Of a DNA stretch of 64,000 nt, positions 17,479 through 28,073 are shown piece by piece. How positions within the stretch are numbered: position 1 is the first letter of the stretch; each line of letters opens with the position of its first letter. Made by a program: the position numbers and the translations under genes. Source of the stretch: Mesorhizobium sp. (GTDB taxonomy: Bacteria; Pseudomonadota; Alphaproteobacteria; Rhizobiales; Rhizobiaceae); contig SAQE01000015.1 in the NCBI GenBank assembly GCA_004020545.1, forward strand, positions 1-64,000, given 5' to 3'. The notes beneath the pieces were generated by a model. It ran no database searches. It worked only from the letters and a program-made list of their open reading frames with translations, and had not been told where the DNA came from.

Positions 17479-18153
17479 ATGGTTGCCAAGGAGCCGACGG
17501 CTGCGAGGGATTTGGGATCCCGCATCCGCCGTCGCGGGCTGATGCTGGTGCTGTCGTCGCCGTCGGGCGCCGGCAAGTCGACGATCGCGCGCAATCTTCT
17601 GGAAAGCGATTCGAGCCTGGAGCTGTCGGTCTCCGTCACCACGAGGCCGCGCCGCGGCTCGGAGATCGAAGGCGTCCACTACCATTTCCGCACCATGCGC
17701 GAGTTCGAGCGGCTGCGCGATTCCGACGCGCTGCTGGAATGGGCGGAAGTGCATGGCAACTATTATGCGACGCCGCGCGAGCCGGCGGAAATGGCGCTGG
17801 CCGAGGGCCGCGACATGCTGTTCGACATCGACTGGCAGGGCGCCCAGCAGCTCAAGGAGAAGATGCGCGCCGACATCGTCTCGATCTTCATCCTGCCGCC
17901 CTCGATGAAGGAATTGAAAGCGCGCCTGAAGCGCCGCGCCGAGGACCAGGAGCAGGTTATCGAGACCCGACTGAAGAATGCCCGCGTCGAGATCGAGCAT
18001 TGGAAGGAATACGATTTCGTCATCGTCAACGACGACCTCGATCGCGCCTTCGCCGAGGTCCGCGCCATCGTCACGGCGGAGCGGCTTCGGCGCGACAGAC
18101 GGCCGGGCCTGTTCGACTTCATTTCCGGGTTGCTGGACGAGAAGACGGAATGA
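17479..18153 (+). CDS. gmk: Guanylate kinase
   Basis: A 224-residue enzyme that phosphorylates GMP to GDP. It has the P-loop [10 protein letters not shown] (26-35), the GMP-binding segment [19 protein letters not shown], and DIDWQGAQQ. The ATG at 17479 follows GGAG at the end of yicC; longer upstream frames overlap yicC. It ends the rightward fab-to-gmk gene series. Confidence 0.97.
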   Translation: MVAKEPTAARDLGSRIRRRGLMLVLSSPSGAGKSTIARNLLESDSSLELSVSVTTRPRRGSEIEGVHYHFRTMREFERLRDSDALLEWAEVHGNYYATPREPAEMALAEGRDMLFDIDWQGAQQLKEKMRADIVSIFILPPSMKELKARLKRRAEDQEQVIETRLKNARVEIEHWKEYDFVIVNDDLDRAFAEVRAIVTAERLRRDRRPGLFDFISGLLDEKTE

Positions 18154-18162
18154 GGCATTTCT

Positions 18163-18188
18163 CCTTCTCCCACAACAAGGGGAGAAGG
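18163..18188. terminator. Hairpin between convergent gmk and rsmA
   Basis: A perfect 9-bp stem CCTTCTCCC/GGGAGAAGG with an 8-base loop lies between the two convergent stop codons. There is no clear U-tract, so it could be a terminator or one of the short interspersed palindromes common in these genomes. Confidence 0.5.
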
Positions 18189-18200
18189 GAAGGGCGCAGC

Positions 18201-19049
18201 TCACACCGCGTTCGTCAATCTTACGAACTCCTCGACGCTGAGCGTCTCGGCGCGGCGGGTCGGGTCGATGCCGGCGCGGGTCAGCAGCGCTTCTCCGCCG
18301 AGGCTTTTCACGCTTTGCCTGAGCATCTTGCGGCGCTGGCCGAAGGCGGCCTCGGTGACGCGGCCAAGCCTCCTGCCGTCGGCGGGCAGTGGGGATTGAC
18401 GCGGCACCAGATGCACCACGGATGAGGTCACCTTCGGCGGCGGCGTGAACGCTTGCGGCGGCACGTCGAAGGCGATTCTTGCCTCGGTACGCCAGCCGGC
18501 AAGCACGCCGAGCCGGCCGTAGGCGTCACTGCCCGGGCCGGCGGTGATGCGCTCGGCCACCTCGCGCTGGAACATCAGCGTCATCGATTGATAGAAGGGC
18601 GGCCACTCGGCCACCGTCAGCCAGCGGATCAGAAGCTCGGTGCCGATATTGTAGGGCAGGTTGGCGGCGATCTTCACCGGGCCGCCATCCGCCGTGCGCG
18701 CGAGCGCGGCGAAATCCGTCTTCAGCGCATCGCCGGGAATGACCTCGAGCCGGCCGGGATAATGACTGGAGACCTCCGCCAGCGCCTCCAGGCAGCGCTC
18801 GTCACGTTCGATCGCGACCACGCGCCGCGCGCCGTTGAAGAGCAGCGCCCTGGTCAGCCCGCCGGGGCCGGGGCCGACCTCGATCACCGTCGCCTCGCTC
18901 AGTTCGCCGGCCGCGCGCGCGATCTTGCTTGTCAGATTGAGGTCGAGCAGGAAGTTCTGGCCGAGCGCCTTCTTCGCCTGCAAGCCGTGGCGCTCGATCA
19001 CCTCGCGCAGCGGCGGCAATCCGTCGATGGTCGTGCGCCCTCCGCTCAA
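18201..19049 (-). CDS. rsmA: 16S rRNA dimethyladenosine methyltransferase A
   Basis: A 282-residue KsgA/RsmA family enzyme that dimethylates A1518 and A1519 of 16S rRNA. The N-terminus contains [10 protein letters not shown]. The SAM motif [16 protein letters not shown] and the catalytic [11 protein letters not shown] (about 130-140) are present. The C-terminal helical domain contains [15 protein letters not shown]. It lies 7 bp after pdxA, the usual pairing. Confidence 0.97.
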   Translation of the reverse strand: MSGGRTTIDGLPPLREVIERHGLQAKKALGQNFLLDLNLTSKIARAAGELSEATVIEVGPGPGGLTRALLFNGARRVVAIERDERCLEALAEVSSHYPGRLEVIPGDALKTDFAALARTADGGPVKIAANLPYNIGTELLIRWLTVAEWPPFYQSMTLMFQREVAERITAGPGSDAYGRLGVLAGWRTEARIAFDVPPQAFTPPPKVTSSVVHLVPRQSPLPADGRRLGRVTEAAFGQRRKMLRQSVKSLGGEALLTRAGIDPTRRAETLSVEEFVRLTNAV

Positions 19050-19056
19050 TCGAGCC

Positions 19057-20091
19057 TCATGCGGCCGCGGCCTGGCGGCCGCTGTCGGCGAGCCGGCGCG
19101 CGAGCCTCAGCGCCGCGATCAGGCTGTCGGCACGCGCAATGCCTTTGCCGGCGATGTCGAAGGCCGTGCCATGGTCGGGCGAGGTGCGGATGAAGGGCAG
19201 GCCGAGCGTCACGTTGACGGCCTCGTCGAAAGCCAGCGTCTTGGCCGGGATCAGCGCCTGGTCGTGATACATGCAGAGCGCAGCGTCAAAGCCCGCGCGT
19301 GCCCTCGGGTGGAACATGGTGTCGGCCGCCAGCGGCCCGACTGCGTCGATGCCTTCGGTCTTGAGCGCCTCGACGGCCGGAAGGACAATGGACAGATCCT
19401 CCGAGCCTATAGCGCCGCCCTCGCCGGCATGCGGATTGAGCCCGGCAATGGCGAGCCGCGGCCGCGCGATGCCGAAGCGGCTTTTGAGATCGGCGGCGGT
19501 GATGCGGCCGGTGGCCACGATCAGCGCCGTCGTCAGGACCTTCGGCACCTCGGCGAGCGGGATGTGGATGGTGACCGGAACGGTGCGCAGCTCGGGCCCG
19601 GCAAGCAGCATCACCGGCGTCACCTCGGCGCCGGTGTGGCGCGACGCCAGATGCGCCAGATATTCGGTATGACCGGGAAAGCGGAAGCCGGCATCGTAGA
19701 GCGGCTTCTTGGCGATCGGACAGGTGACCACCGCCGCGGCGTGGCCGGCGAGGCAGTCGGCGACGGCGCGGTCGATCGCCTCGATGGTGCCCGCGGCATT
19801 GGCCGGGTTCGGTTTTCCGGGGCTGTCCTGATGGCGGGCATAAAGCGGCACCACGGGCAGCGCGCGGGGAAAATGATGCACCGCTTGCCCCGGCAAGGTT
19901 TCGACGATCGCCACGGCAGCACCGGTCTCACGCGCGCGGGCCTCGATCAGGGCCGGGTCGGCGAGCAGGTAGAAAGGCGGCACGCCGGCGCTGTCGCCAG
20001 CCTGCCAGGCGGCGATGGCGATCTCGGGCCCGACGCCGGAAGGATCGCCGACGCTGAGCGCCAGCGGCGCATCGGTCTTGCGCATGTTCAT
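19057..20091 (-). CDS. pdxA: 4-hydroxythreonine-4-phosphate dehydrogenase
   Basis: A 344-residue enzyme of the DXP-dependent vitamin B6 pathway. It oxidises 4-phosphohydroxy-L-threonine with NAD. Diagnostic segments are [15 protein letters not shown] near the start, [17 protein letters not shown] and [16 protein letters not shown] with [16 protein letters not shown]. These include the metal-binding histidines. It is separated from the SurA-like gene by a 240-bp block of repeats. Confidence 0.97.
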   Translation of the reverse strand: MNMRKTDAPLALSVGDPSGVGPEIAIAAWQAGDSAGVPPFYLLADPALIEARARETGAAVAIVETLPGQAVHHFPRALPVVPLYARHQDSPGKPNPANAAGTIEAIDRAVADCLAGHAAAVVTCPIAKKPLYDAGFRFPGHTEYLAHLASRHTGAEVTPVMLLAGPELRTVPVTIHIPLAEVPKVLTTALIVATGRITAADLKSRFGIARPRLAIAGLNPHAGEGGAIGSEDLSIVLPAVEALKTEGIDAVGPLAADTMFHPRARAGFDAALCMYHDQALIPAKTLAFDEAVNVTLGLPFIRTSPDHGTAFDIAGKGIARADSLIAALRLARRLADSGRQAAAA

Positions 20092-20177
20092 GCCATCCTG
20101 CGCGGTGCCGTGCCTGCTTGAGGGCAGGGCCGCGGGCTGCAGCCTTGTTCTGTCACGCGCCGAAACCCCGCCGGTCT

Positions 20178-20293
20178 AGAGCAATTCCAGGAAAAGTGCG
20201 AAACGGTTTTCCGTCCGGAATTGCGGAAAAGCAAATACTTAGAGCAATTCCAGGAAAAGTGCGAAGCGGTTTTCCGTCCGGAATTGCGGAAAG
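20178..20293. repeat. Tandem pair of palindromic repeat elements
   Basis: Two copies, 63 bp apart, start AGAGCAATTCCAGGAAAAG at 20178 and 20241. Each has arms AATTCC/GGAATT and GGAAAA/TTTTCC. The cores differ by one base (GAAACGG and GAAGCGG). The core pattern AAAGTGNGANNCGGTTT is shared with the element at 8111, so they appear to be the same family class. They fill the pdxA-surA gap. Confidence 0.8.
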
Positions 20294-20303
20294 GAAATGC
20301 ATG

Positions 20304-20334
20304 GAGCGGATCGGCGAAAAAAGCCGAACCGCTC
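20304..20334. repeat. Hairpin at the 3' end of the SurA-like gene
   Basis: Arms GAGCGGATCGGC and GCCGAACCGCTC pair with one mismatch around a GAAAAAA loop. The hairpin directly overlaps the stop codon of the SurA-like gene and adjoins the tandem repeats. It may end or stabilise the lpt-surA transcript. Confidence 0.6.
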
Positions 20335-21257
20335 TAGCGCTCGACGATCTTGGCCTTCTTGCGCAGTTCGTCGACATATTTCTTGCTGAGCTCGTCGGCG
20401 TCCTTGTCGTTGCCGCCCTCTGCCTGGAACACCATCTGCGCGGCCTTGTCGTCGGAAACCTCGCGCGAGGAGCATATGCCGATGAATTCGACGCCGCGCT
20501 CGGTCTCGCGCGTCGGCGTCGCGCCGCCGACCTTGGTCACCTTGATCTGCTCGGCCCAGTCGGTCGGCAATTGCGGTGCCAGCACCCGGCCAAGATCGCG
20601 CACCGTGACGTCCAGCAGCCCCTTGGCGAATTCGCGCGTGGTATTGCAGCCGTTGAAGCGGGCGCGCATGGCATCGGCCTCGCGCTTGCGCTTGGCGAGC
20701 GTGGCGGCGCGCTCGGAGGCCGGCACGACGAAGATGACCTGCTGCAGCATGTATTCCATGGCGGTCGGCTTGGAGCCGCCCTTGTCCAGCATGCGGCGGA
20801 CCGCGTCCTGCTCGGTCACCGAGCCGCCTTCGCCGGAGCGGTAGCGCGCGCTAAGCGCCTGGTTCCAGGCCATCTGCGCGCGGATGAATTCCTTGAAATG
20901 CTCCTTGGTGACGCCCGATTGCGACATGACCGCATCGAGCTTGGCCAGCGGCATCTTGTTGTTGGAGGCGAAACGCTGATAGGCGGCATCGACCTGCTGG
21001 TCGGTGATGCGGATGCCGAGCCGCTTGGCCTCGGCAAGGCGCAGCGTCTGGTCGATCATTTCCTGCGCTGCATCGCCTTTCTTGCGCTGCAGTTTGAAGA
21101 ATGCGGCGCGGTGCGCGATGTCGCCGGTGGTGATCGGTATGTTGTTGACGACATATTTGATCTGGCTGGCGAAAGCCGGCGGCGTCATTGCCGCGATCGA
21201 AACCGAGGTCGCCGCCACCAGCAGCGCGAATCCTGCCGAAAACAGGTATTTCCTCAT
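20334..21257 (-). CDS. SurA-like periplasmic chaperone/peptidyl-prolyl isomerase
   Basis: A 307-residue secreted protein with a signal peptide (about residues 1-30). The SurA N-terminal chaperone domain follows (IKYVVNNIPITTGDIAHRAAF, LGIRITDQQVDAAYQRFA). A single degenerate parvulin-like domain begins at TAMEYMLQQVIFVVP. It probably assists outer-membrane protein folding, including LptD. The start at 21257 is preceded by GGAAGGTGAG. Its place between lptD and pdxA is the classic surA position, though the spacing to pdxA is expanded by repeats. Confidence 0.85.
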   Translation of the reverse strand: MRKYLFSAGFALLVAATSVSIAAMTPPAFASQIKYVVNNIPITTGDIAHRAAFFKLQRKKGDAAQEMIDQTLRLAEAKRLGIRITDQQVDAAYQRFASNNKMPLAKLDAVMSQSGVTKEHFKEFIRAQMAWNQALSARYRSGEGGSVTEQDAVRRMLDKGGSKPTAMEYMLQQVIFVVPASERAATLAKRKREADAMRARFNGCNTTREFAKGLLDVTVRDLGRVLAPQLPTDWAEQIKVTKVGGATPTRETERGVEFIGICSSREVSDDKAAQMVFQAEGGNDKDADELSKKYVDELRKKAKIVER

Positions 21258-21476
21258 CTCACCTTCCCAATTCTTATCCGCCAAGACGGCGCGGCACGTC
21301 CTCCGAACGCATGCGCTATGTGGTCGACCCCATGCCCGTCCTATGCGGCGAAACAATGTCGCCGGCGCATGACCCGAGAATCAAACCCATTTTCGAAGGA
21401 TCACGCGCCAAATCAAGGCCCACATATCGCCCGCGCCGAAGCGGCGCGCAACACGGTGGCCCGCGCCTGCCTCCGC

Positions 21477-23900
21477 TTACTGGATCGCGTCGACGGCGGC
21501 GGTCGACGAGCCGAAATCGCCGAGGGTGCGGAATGACAGGTTGAAGCCGATATTCTGCGACACTTCCTTGGTGATCGAATCCCGCGTTTGCGAGAACGTC
21601 ATCACATAGGTGAAGCAGGAATCGTTGTAGGCGAAGCCGACGCCATCCTTGACCAGGACGCTCTGCTCGAGATCGTAGGTGCCGGTCCCGAAGACCCGCC
21701 AGTTCTGAGCCAGATGCGTCGAGGCGCCGAGCGTGACCTCGTGGCGGTCCGTGGTGAAGCCGTAGAGCGGTTGCGCCTGGATGAAGGCATATTTGGCGCT
21801 CAGCGAAACCGGCAGGCCGGAATAGGCGGCCTTGACCTCCGCGCGCCTGACCTCGAAGGTCTGCTCGTCGAAACGGCCGCTGAGCGAGCCGGAGAAGCCG
21901 CTCGGGCTGTTGAAGCCGACAAGGCCGACATAGTCGGATTTCGCGGTCTGTAGGCCCGAATAGGCGCCGACATTAACAAGGTCCGGCGCATCGAACGAGT
22001 TCTCGCCGCCCAATTGGTACGACTGACCGAAGATGGCGTTGGTGCCCCAGCCATTGTCGTAAGCGCCGGAATAGCGGAAGCCGACATTGGCGCGCGTGCC
22101 GCCCTCTATGCGATCGTAGCCGGAGAACTTGTCGCGCTCGAACAGCGTGGTGGCGTCGAAGACGAAGCTCTGCGCGTCCTCGTTCGGGATGGCCAGCCCG
22201 CCGACATATTGCTCGTTCGGGCGCACGAAAACCTGCGCCGTCGGCTCCAGGATATGGCTGGAGTTCGGCATCGAGAACAACAGCGGCCAGCGCATTTCCA
22301 GGCCGAGGGTCGCCATGTAGCGGGCGAGCGAGGAGCGCATGTCGACGTCCTCGCCGAGATTCGTCGCCATCTGGTTGACCGCTGCCAGCGAGGCGGAAGT
22401 CTCCGCGTTGTATCCGGTGTCGCCGCGCAACGCGAGCAGCGGCGTGAGCTGCAGGCCGCCATCGGTGGTGAAGGTGCGCTTCCATTCGGCTTCCGCCGTC
22501 AGCCGGCTGGATTGGCCCTCGAGTCCACGCACGTTGTTGGTGGAGGTCGGATCGCCGGCATCGGCCAGCACAGCGTCCAGCCGGTCTCGGCTGATCACGC
22601 GTGCATTGACGTTGAGCGACAACTGGCCGCCGGCCACCGACATGTCGGGAATATAGGCGTAGTCGAACGACGGCAGCACCCAGGGCTGCTCGGCTGAACG
22701 CGCGGTCGGGTCACTGGACAGCGTGTCTTCCTGCACCTCGAAGCGCATCGCCCTGACGTCGAAATAATTGCGGTCGCTCAGGCCCGTCAGGTAGATCGAC
22801 GACTGGTGGACGAGGGCGTTGTAGCCCTCGATGTTGTAGGTGCGCGAGAAGTTCTTGTCGGTCTGCAGCAGCACGTCCCAGCCGAAGTTCCAGCGCTCGT
22901 TGATGGCGAACTGGCCCTTGGTGCCCATCATGCCGCGGAACTTGTTGGGATCGCCAGTCGGGCCGGAATTGACGTTATGGCCGTTGTCGAAGGGGTTCGT
23001 GCCGAGAAATGCGTCCGGATCCTGCTGATTGATGCCGGCAATCTTCAGGCTGTATTCGCCATTGTTGAAGCGCTGGCGCCATTCAGCCTCGCCGAGGAAG
23101 CCCTGCTTGGTGTAGCCGGTTCCGGTGACGGTCAGGTCATAGGTCGGCGAGAGGGCAAAGTAGTAAGGCACCTTCACGCCAACGCCGAGGTCGGTGTTGT
23201 AGACGATGCCCGGGATGAGGAAGCCGCTCTTGCGCTTGACCGTCGGGTCGGCGATCTCGAAGGCCGGCAGATATGCGAGCGGGAAGCCGAAGAACTCGAA
23301 ATTCGCGTTCTCGAAGCGAACCGTCTTTTTCTCGCCGTTCCAGATGATCTTTCTCGCCTTGACGCGCCAGGTCGGCGCCTTGTCCGGTTTGTCCTCGCAG
23401 GGCTCGCAGGCGGTGTAGACGCCGTTGTGGAACGTCGTCAGCACGCCGCCCATGCGTTCGGCGCTCTCGGAAGCGAAATAGGCATCGTTGACGGTTTGGA
23501 CGCGCAATGCGTTGACGAAGCCGTCGGCGAAGTCGTCAGTGATGTCGATATGGTCGGTATTGATCTTTGTGCCGTCGCTGTTGATCAGCTCGACAGCGCC
23601 GCTGGCGACGAGCCGCTTGGTGTCGCGATTGTACTCGACGCGCTGAGCGACCAGCTTGTTGCCGCCATAGTCGATCTGCACGGCGCCGACGGCGGTCACG
23701 GTGTGGTTGTCGTTGTTATAGACGAGCGTATCCGCGGCCAGCAGCATTTGCGTGCCGGAGGGAACAGGCTTCGCCGTGATGTCCTGCGCCAGCGCCGGTA
23801 CCGCCGGTACCGCGCAAGCGAACAGACATGCCAAGGCGGTCGCCCCATAAAGGCGTGCCAAACCGGCCTGCCTATGGCTGCGCAAACCCGCCTCCCTCAC
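21477..23900 (-). CDS. lptD: LPS-assembly outer-membrane protein LptD
   Basis: An 807-residue protein. A signal peptide ends PALAQ. An N-terminal beta-jellyroll of the LptA/OstA type (MLLAADTLVYNNDNHTVTAVGAVQID) is followed by a long beta-barrel ending in ISFRTLGDFG-like strands. It inserts LPS into the outer leaflet together with LptE. I chose the GTG at 23900, which overlaps the lptG stop (TAGTG); the frame extends 22 codons further into lptG. Downstream of lptF and lptG, so the LPS export genes form one operon. Confidence 0.93.
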   Translation of the reverse strand: MREAGLRSHRQAGLARLYGATALACLFACAVPAVPALAQDITAKPVPSGTQMLLAADTLVYNNDNHTVTAVGAVQIDYGGNKLVAQRVEYNRDTKRLVASGAVELINSDGTKINTDHIDITDDFADGFVNALRVQTVNDAYFASESAERMGGVLTTFHNGVYTACEPCEDKPDKAPTWRVKARKIIWNGEKKTVRFENANFEFFGFPLAYLPAFEIADPTVKRKSGFLIPGIVYNTDLGVGVKVPYYFALSPTYDLTVTGTGYTKQGFLGEAEWRQRFNNGEYSLKIAGINQQDPDAFLGTNPFDNGHNVNSGPTGDPNKFRGMMGTKGQFAINERWNFGWDVLLQTDKNFSRTYNIEGYNALVHQSSIYLTGLSDRNYFDVRAMRFEVQEDTLSSDPTARSAEQPWVLPSFDYAYIPDMSVAGGQLSLNVNARVISRDRLDAVLADAGDPTSTNNVRGLEGQSSRLTAEAEWKRTFTTDGGLQLTPLLALRGDTGYNAETSASLAAVNQMATNLGEDVDMRSSLARYMATLGLEMRWPLLFSMPNSSHILEPTAQVFVRPNEQYVGGLAIPNEDAQSFVFDATTLFERDKFSGYDRIEGGTRANVGFRYSGAYDNGWGTNAIFGQSYQLGGENSFDAPDLVNVGAYSGLQTAKSDYVGLVGFNSPSGFSGSLSGRFDEQTFEVRRAEVKAAYSGLPVSLSAKYAFIQAQPLYGFTTDRHEVTLGASTHLAQNWRVFGTGTYDLEQSVLVKDGVGFAYNDSCFTYVMTFSQTRDSITKEVSQNIGFNLSFRTLGDFGSSTAAVDAIQ

Positions 23901-24982
23901 TAGCCGTCTTCCTTGTATAGCAGGAACGTCACCCCGAAGAACATAGCCACGACAACCGGAACCCATGCAGCCACCACTGTAGGCACGAATCCGGCGACCC
24001 CGAATGCCTTGACCAGTACCGAAACGACATAAAGCAGAAAGCCGGCCAGGACGCCACCCAGAATCATCGTCGCCGACTGCCCCATTCGCGCAAATCGCAT
24101 TGAAACCGTTGCCGCAATCAGCGTCATGGCGACGAGGAGGAACGGCAGCGCCACCAGCGAATCAAACTGCATGGCGAAGGCATTTGCCTTGAGGCCGAAG
24201 GATCGGGCAACCTCGATCTTGCCGGGCAGCTCGTAGAACGGGATGGTTTCCGGGCGCGCCAGGCGCTCCTGGACGAATTCCGGCTTGAGGTTGGTCGGCA
24301 CGCGGTCGGAAGCCTCTGGACGGATGGTGCCGTCCTTGAACACCTTGACGTCCTGCAGTTCCCAGTAGCCGTCACGCAGGAAAGCGCGCGCCGCATCCTT
24401 GCGCTCGACGATGTTGCCCTTCTGGTCCAGCACGAAGAACACCGCGTCCGCCATCTCCAGTCCCTGGTTGAGGATGGCGCGGGCGCCGATGATGGTGTCG
24501 CCGGAGCTGGTCTTCTGCCTCAGCCAGGGTGTCGCATCGGAGGCGACGGCGTTCGATTTTCCGGCCCTGAGCTGGTTTTCCATCTGCTCGGACCAGGAGA
24601 AGCCATGCGCGGCGATCGGGTTGAGCACGCCGACCGACAGCACGCCGAACATCAGCGCGCCGACGCAGCACGGGAACAGGAACTGCCAGGCGGAGACGCC
24701 GGCCGAGCGCGCGATGACCAGCTCGTAGCGGCGGTTGAGCGACACCAGCGTCGCCATCGCCGAGAACAGCCCGACGAACGGCACCGTCTGCAGCATGATC
24801 ATCGGCATCCTGAGCGCCGAAATGGCGAAGGCGATGCCGTAGGTGAAGCCCGGCAGCCCGGTCGTGCGGCCCGAAAGCTCGGTGAAATCGATCAGGAACA
24901 CCAGCGCAAGCAGGCCGAGGAAGAACCAGACGGTGATCGTCACATAGCGAAAGAAGAAATAGCGGCCCAGCGTCCAGCCCAT
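23900..24982 (-). CDS. lptG: LPS export permease LptG
   Basis: A 360-residue YjgP/YjgQ family permease with transmembrane helices at each end and a periplasmic domain between. The N-terminus is MGWTLGRYFFFRYV and the end is VTFLLYKEDG. It partners LptF and the ATPase LptB to extract LPS from the inner membrane. The ATG at 24982 lies 2 bp after the lptF stop; the much longer frame to 25345 overlaps lptF and is not real. Confidence 0.95.
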   Translation of the reverse strand: MGWTLGRYFFFRYVTITVWFFLGLLALVFLIDFTELSGRTTGLPGFTYGIAFAISALRMPMIMLQTVPFVGLFSAMATLVSLNRRYELVIARSAGVSAWQFLFPCCVGALMFGVLSVGVLNPIAAHGFSWSEQMENQLRAGKSNAVASDATPWLRQKTSSGDTIIGARAILNQGLEMADAVFFVLDQKGNIVERKDAARAFLRDGYWELQDVKVFKDGTIRPEASDRVPTNLKPEFVQERLARPETIPFYELPGKIEVARSFGLKANAFAMQFDSLVALPFLLVAMTLIAATVSMRFARMGQSATMILGGVLAGFLLYVVSVLVKAFGVAGFVPTVVAAWVPVVVAMFFGVTFLLYKEDG

Positions 24983-24984
24983 CG

Positions 24985-26184
24985 TCAGGCTCCCTGGCCG
25001 GAGGCGCCGCGCCGGGCGAGCCGCAACTTGAGCGCGGTCCAGCCCTCGCTGACGCGGCCGGCGAGGTTGGTCATCCAGTCGGCCCAGGCGGACGGCAACT
25101 CCATGCTGCGCGAGGAGACGATGAACCAGATGGAGACCGCCGACGCCACGATCGGCACAGCGTAGACCAGGTAGGCGTAGTACCAGACCTTGTCGGCCTT
25201 GCCGGCGGCGAAGAAACCAAGCCAGCGCACGAACAGCGCGATTGCGATTGCCGTGATCAGCGGATGGATGCGCGCCTCGCGATGCGAGCGCGCGTCGACG
25301 GCCACGGCAAGCGCGATCAGCGCGAACACCAGCGAATAGGACCATTCGGAGAAACGCTGATCGATCTCGGCCCGGTAGCCGCCCGGGTTGCGCTGGAACA
25401 TCCTGTCGTTGGGATCCGGGTTGAGCAGGTATGGCGTCGTCCGGTCCTTTGGCAGCAGCGTGATCTCGTTCGCCGCCGACATGAAGGCCGACAGGTCGAA
25501 GGCGTAGGAGGTGAAGCGGATGACGGAGAGGTCGCCGGTCACCGATTTGCGGTTGATGACGCCGTCATTCATCATCAGCACCTTCTCGTCGCCTTTTTCG
25601 ACGATGCTGCCGGTCTTGGCGTAATAGGTGAGGTTGGCGCCTTCCTCGCGCGAATCGGCGACGAAGATGCCGCCGAGCTTGTTGTCGGGGAGCCGTTCGC
25701 CGATCTGCAGGTAAAGGCCGTCGTCGATCTTGCGGAACGTGCCTTCCTGGATGATCAGCGACAGAAGATCGGCGCGCGAGGCCGCCACCAGCTGGCGGTT
25801 CTTCTGCCTGGCATAGGGATCGACGCCATTGTCGACAGCAAAAGAAAAGACGCTGGCCGCAAGCGCCAGCAGGAGGATCGGCCGCGCGATCGTCCAGCGC
25901 GAGGCGCCGGCGGCGTTGATCACCGCCAGCTCCGAATCGGTGTTCATGGCGCTCAGCGTCTGCGCCACCGCGACCGCCAGCGCGAACGGCACCACGATCG
26001 GAATGATCGACGGGATAATCAGGGCCGCGACTTCGAAGAAGGTCAGCGCCGACTGGCCGCTGTCGGTGACGAGGTCGATCCTGGCGAGCACCTGCGTCGT
26101 CCACACGATCGCCAGCGTCCATACCAGCGCCGCCAGGAACATCGCGGTGGTGCGACGCATGATGTAGCGTTCAACGACCTTCAT
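24985..26184 (-). CDS. lptF: LPS export permease LptF
   Basis: A 399-residue YjgP/YjgQ family protein beginning MKVVERYIMRRTTAMFLAAL. It has transmembrane segments near residues 15-35, 55-75 and 100-120, and three near the C-terminus, around a periplasmic jellyroll. It is the partner of LptG, encoded 2 bp downstream. First gene of lptF-lptG-lptD-surA, divergent from pepA. Confidence 0.95.
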   Translation of the reverse strand: MKVVERYIMRRTTAMFLAALVWTLAIVWTTQVLARIDLVTDSGQSALTFFEVAALIIPSIIPIVVPFALAVAVAQTLSAMNTDSELAVINAAGASRWTIARPILLLALAASVFSFAVDNGVDPYARQKNRQLVAASRADLLSLIIQEGTFRKIDDGLYLQIGERLPDNKLGGIFVADSREEGANLTYYAKTGSIVEKGDEKVLMMNDGVINRKSVTGDLSVIRFTSYAFDLSAFMSAANEITLLPKDRTTPYLLNPDPNDRMFQRNPGGYRAEIDQRFSEWSYSLVFALIALAVAVDARSHREARIHPLITAIAIALFVRWLGFFAAGKADKVWYYAYLVYAVPIVASAVSIWFIVSSRSMELPSAWADWMTNLAGRVSEGWTALKLRLARRGASGQGA

Positions 26185-26533
26185 GAAGGCTTTTCTCGAT
26201 TTTGCCGAACGGCATCATGCCCGCCGACAAGGTAGTCATCCGCCGACGCCTGTACAACCGGGTCCATAGGCGGCTCATCTGGTTTGTCGCTCCACGCCAC
26301 GCGCCCCGGCGCGGCGGAGTGTCTGCGCCAATGGATAAAAAATGCAAAACATTGATGGTTAACAGTAGGTTGCGGCAGGAAGCTTACATCTTGCCGCGAC
26401 GAATCCTTCGTTGGCTTCGGCGCCGATATAGACAGCGATTTCGGCCGAAGTCTTGCCAAATGGCTGAAAACGACCAAATGTCGCGCACGCTTGAAAGCCG
26501 GTTCGCGGCGCCTCACTCCGAAAGCAGGATCTG
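26185..26533. promoter_or_regulatory. Divergent lptF/pepA control region
   Basis: A 349-bp spacer without a gene. It has an AT-rich stretch around 26330-26400 and, on the plus strand, a TATAGA hexamer at 26427-26432 that could be a pepA -10 box without a good -35. It must hold promoters for both directions. Confidence 0.4.
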
Positions 26534-28045
26534 ATGACTTCGAGACCTTCGATTGCCTTCGCCAAATTCGCCGCGCCCAAAAAAGGCAGCGTCTTCGTGC
26601 TTGCGGCCGACGGCGGCGGGCTTGGCGAGGCCGCGAAGGCCTGCGATCCGGCGGGTGCGCTTGCCCGCGCGTTTCCGGTCGCCGATTTCTCCGGCAGGTT
26701 CGCGAACTCGGCCGAGGTTCTGGCGCCGGAAGGGACGTCGGTCGACCGGCTGGTCGCGATCGGCGCTGGCAAGGTCGCGAATCTCGACGACCATGCCTGG
26801 CTGAAGCTCGGTGGCGCCGTTGCCGCCTCGTTGCGCAAGGCTGCGGAAGTCGCCGTGATCCTCGACCTGCCTGAACTTCAGCCGGACGGCAGGCAGGCGG
26901 CGAACCTTGCCGCGGGCATCCTTCTGCGCAGCTATGGCTTCGACAAGTATAAGACCAGGAAAGAGAGGGAAAACGGCCAGCCTGAAGCCAAAAAGGCCGA
27001 AGCGGCGAAGCCCGCCAAGATAACCATCCATTGCGCGAATCCCGCCGCTGCGAAAAAAGCCTTCGCCAGCGAAGAGGCGGTGACCGACGGCGTGCTGCTT
27101 GCGCGCGATCTCGTCAACGAACCGGCCAATGCGCTCGGTCCTGTCGAGTTCGCCGCGCGCACCAGGGAACTGGAGGCGCTCGGCGTCGAGGTCGAGATCC
27201 TCACCGAGAAGGAGATGAGGAAGCTCGGCATGGGCTCGCTGCTCGGCGTCGCGCAAGGCTCGCCGCGCGGCGCCCGCATCGCGGTGATGCAATGGAAGGG
27301 CGGCAAGTCCAAGGACGCACCGGTTGCCTTCATCGGCAAGGGGGTCACCTTTGACACCGGCGGCAATTCGATGAAGCCGGCCTCCGGCATGGAGGATATG
27401 AAAGGTGACATGGGCGGAGCCGCCGCCGTCACCGGCCTGATCCATGCGCTGGCCGCCCGCAAGGCCAAGGCCAATGTCGTAGGCGTCATCGGCCTGGTCG
27501 AGAACTCCGTCGACGGCCATGCGCAGCGACCGGGCGACATCGTCACCTCGATGTCGGGCCAGACCATCGAGGTGCTCAACACCGACGCCGAGGGCCGCCT
27601 CGTGCTGGCCGATGCGCTCTGGTACGCCAACGACCGATTCAAGCCGAAATTCATGGTCAATTTGGCGACGCTGACCGGCGCCATCATGGTCGCGCTCGGC
27701 CAGCACTATGCCGGCCTGTTCTCCAACAACGACGAACTGGCCGGCAGGCTCTTCGGCGCCGGCCAGGCGACGCAGGAGCGGCTGTGGCGCATGCCGCTCG
27801 GCGCCGAATACGACAAGCTGATCGATTCCAAGAACGCCGACATGAAGAACATCGGCGGCCGCTACGGCGGCGCCATCATCGCCGCGCAGTTCCTGCAGCG
27901 TTTCGTCAAGGACACGCCCTGGGCCCATCTCGACATCGCCGGCACGGCGATGGGCGCGCCGGCAAGCGAGATCAACCAGTCCTGGGGCTCGGGCTTCGGC
28001 GTCAGGCTGCTCGATCGGCTGGTGCGTGATCACTATGAGCACTGA
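26534..28045 (+). CDS. pepA: Leucyl aminopeptidase (cytosol M17 family)
   Basis: A 503-residue M17 dimetal aminopeptidase. The C-terminal catalytic domain has [15 protein letters not shown], the signature [17 protein letters not shown] and [11 protein letters not shown]. The N-terminal domain is divergent. It hydrolyses N-terminal amino acids; E. coli PepA also binds DNA in Xer recombination. It lies 28 bp upstream of holC, a common pairing. Confidence 0.95.
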   Translation: MTSRPSIAFAKFAAPKKGSVFVLAADGGGLGEAAKACDPAGALARAFPVADFSGRFANSAEVLAPEGTSVDRLVAIGAGKVANLDDHAWLKLGGAVAASLRKAAEVAVILDLPELQPDGRQAANLAAGILLRSYGFDKYKTRKERENGQPEAKKAEAAKPAKITIHCANPAAAKKAFASEEAVTDGVLLARDLVNEPANALGPVEFAARTRELEALGVEVEILTEKEMRKLGMGSLLGVAQGSPRGARIAVMQWKGGKSKDAPVAFIGKGVTFDTGGNSMKPASGMEDMKGDMGGAAAVTGLIHALAARKAKANVVGVIGLVENSVDGHAQRPGDIVTSMSGQTIEVLNTDAEGRLVLADALWYANDRFKPKFMVNLATLTGAIMVALGQHYAGLFSNNDELAGRLFGAGQATQERLWRMPLGAEYDKLIDSKNADMKNIGGRYGGAIIAAQFLQRFVKDTPWAHLDIAGTAMGAPASEINQSWGSGFGVRLLDRLVRDHYEH

Positions 28046-28073
28046 GCGACATCGGGCGGCGTAGATCGGAGCG

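Noticed and set aside
25000-25345. N-terminal extension of lptG to 25345
   Set aside because: It overlaps lptF out of frame, and the family N-terminus begins at MGWTLGRY, where the ATG lies 2 bp after the lptF stop.
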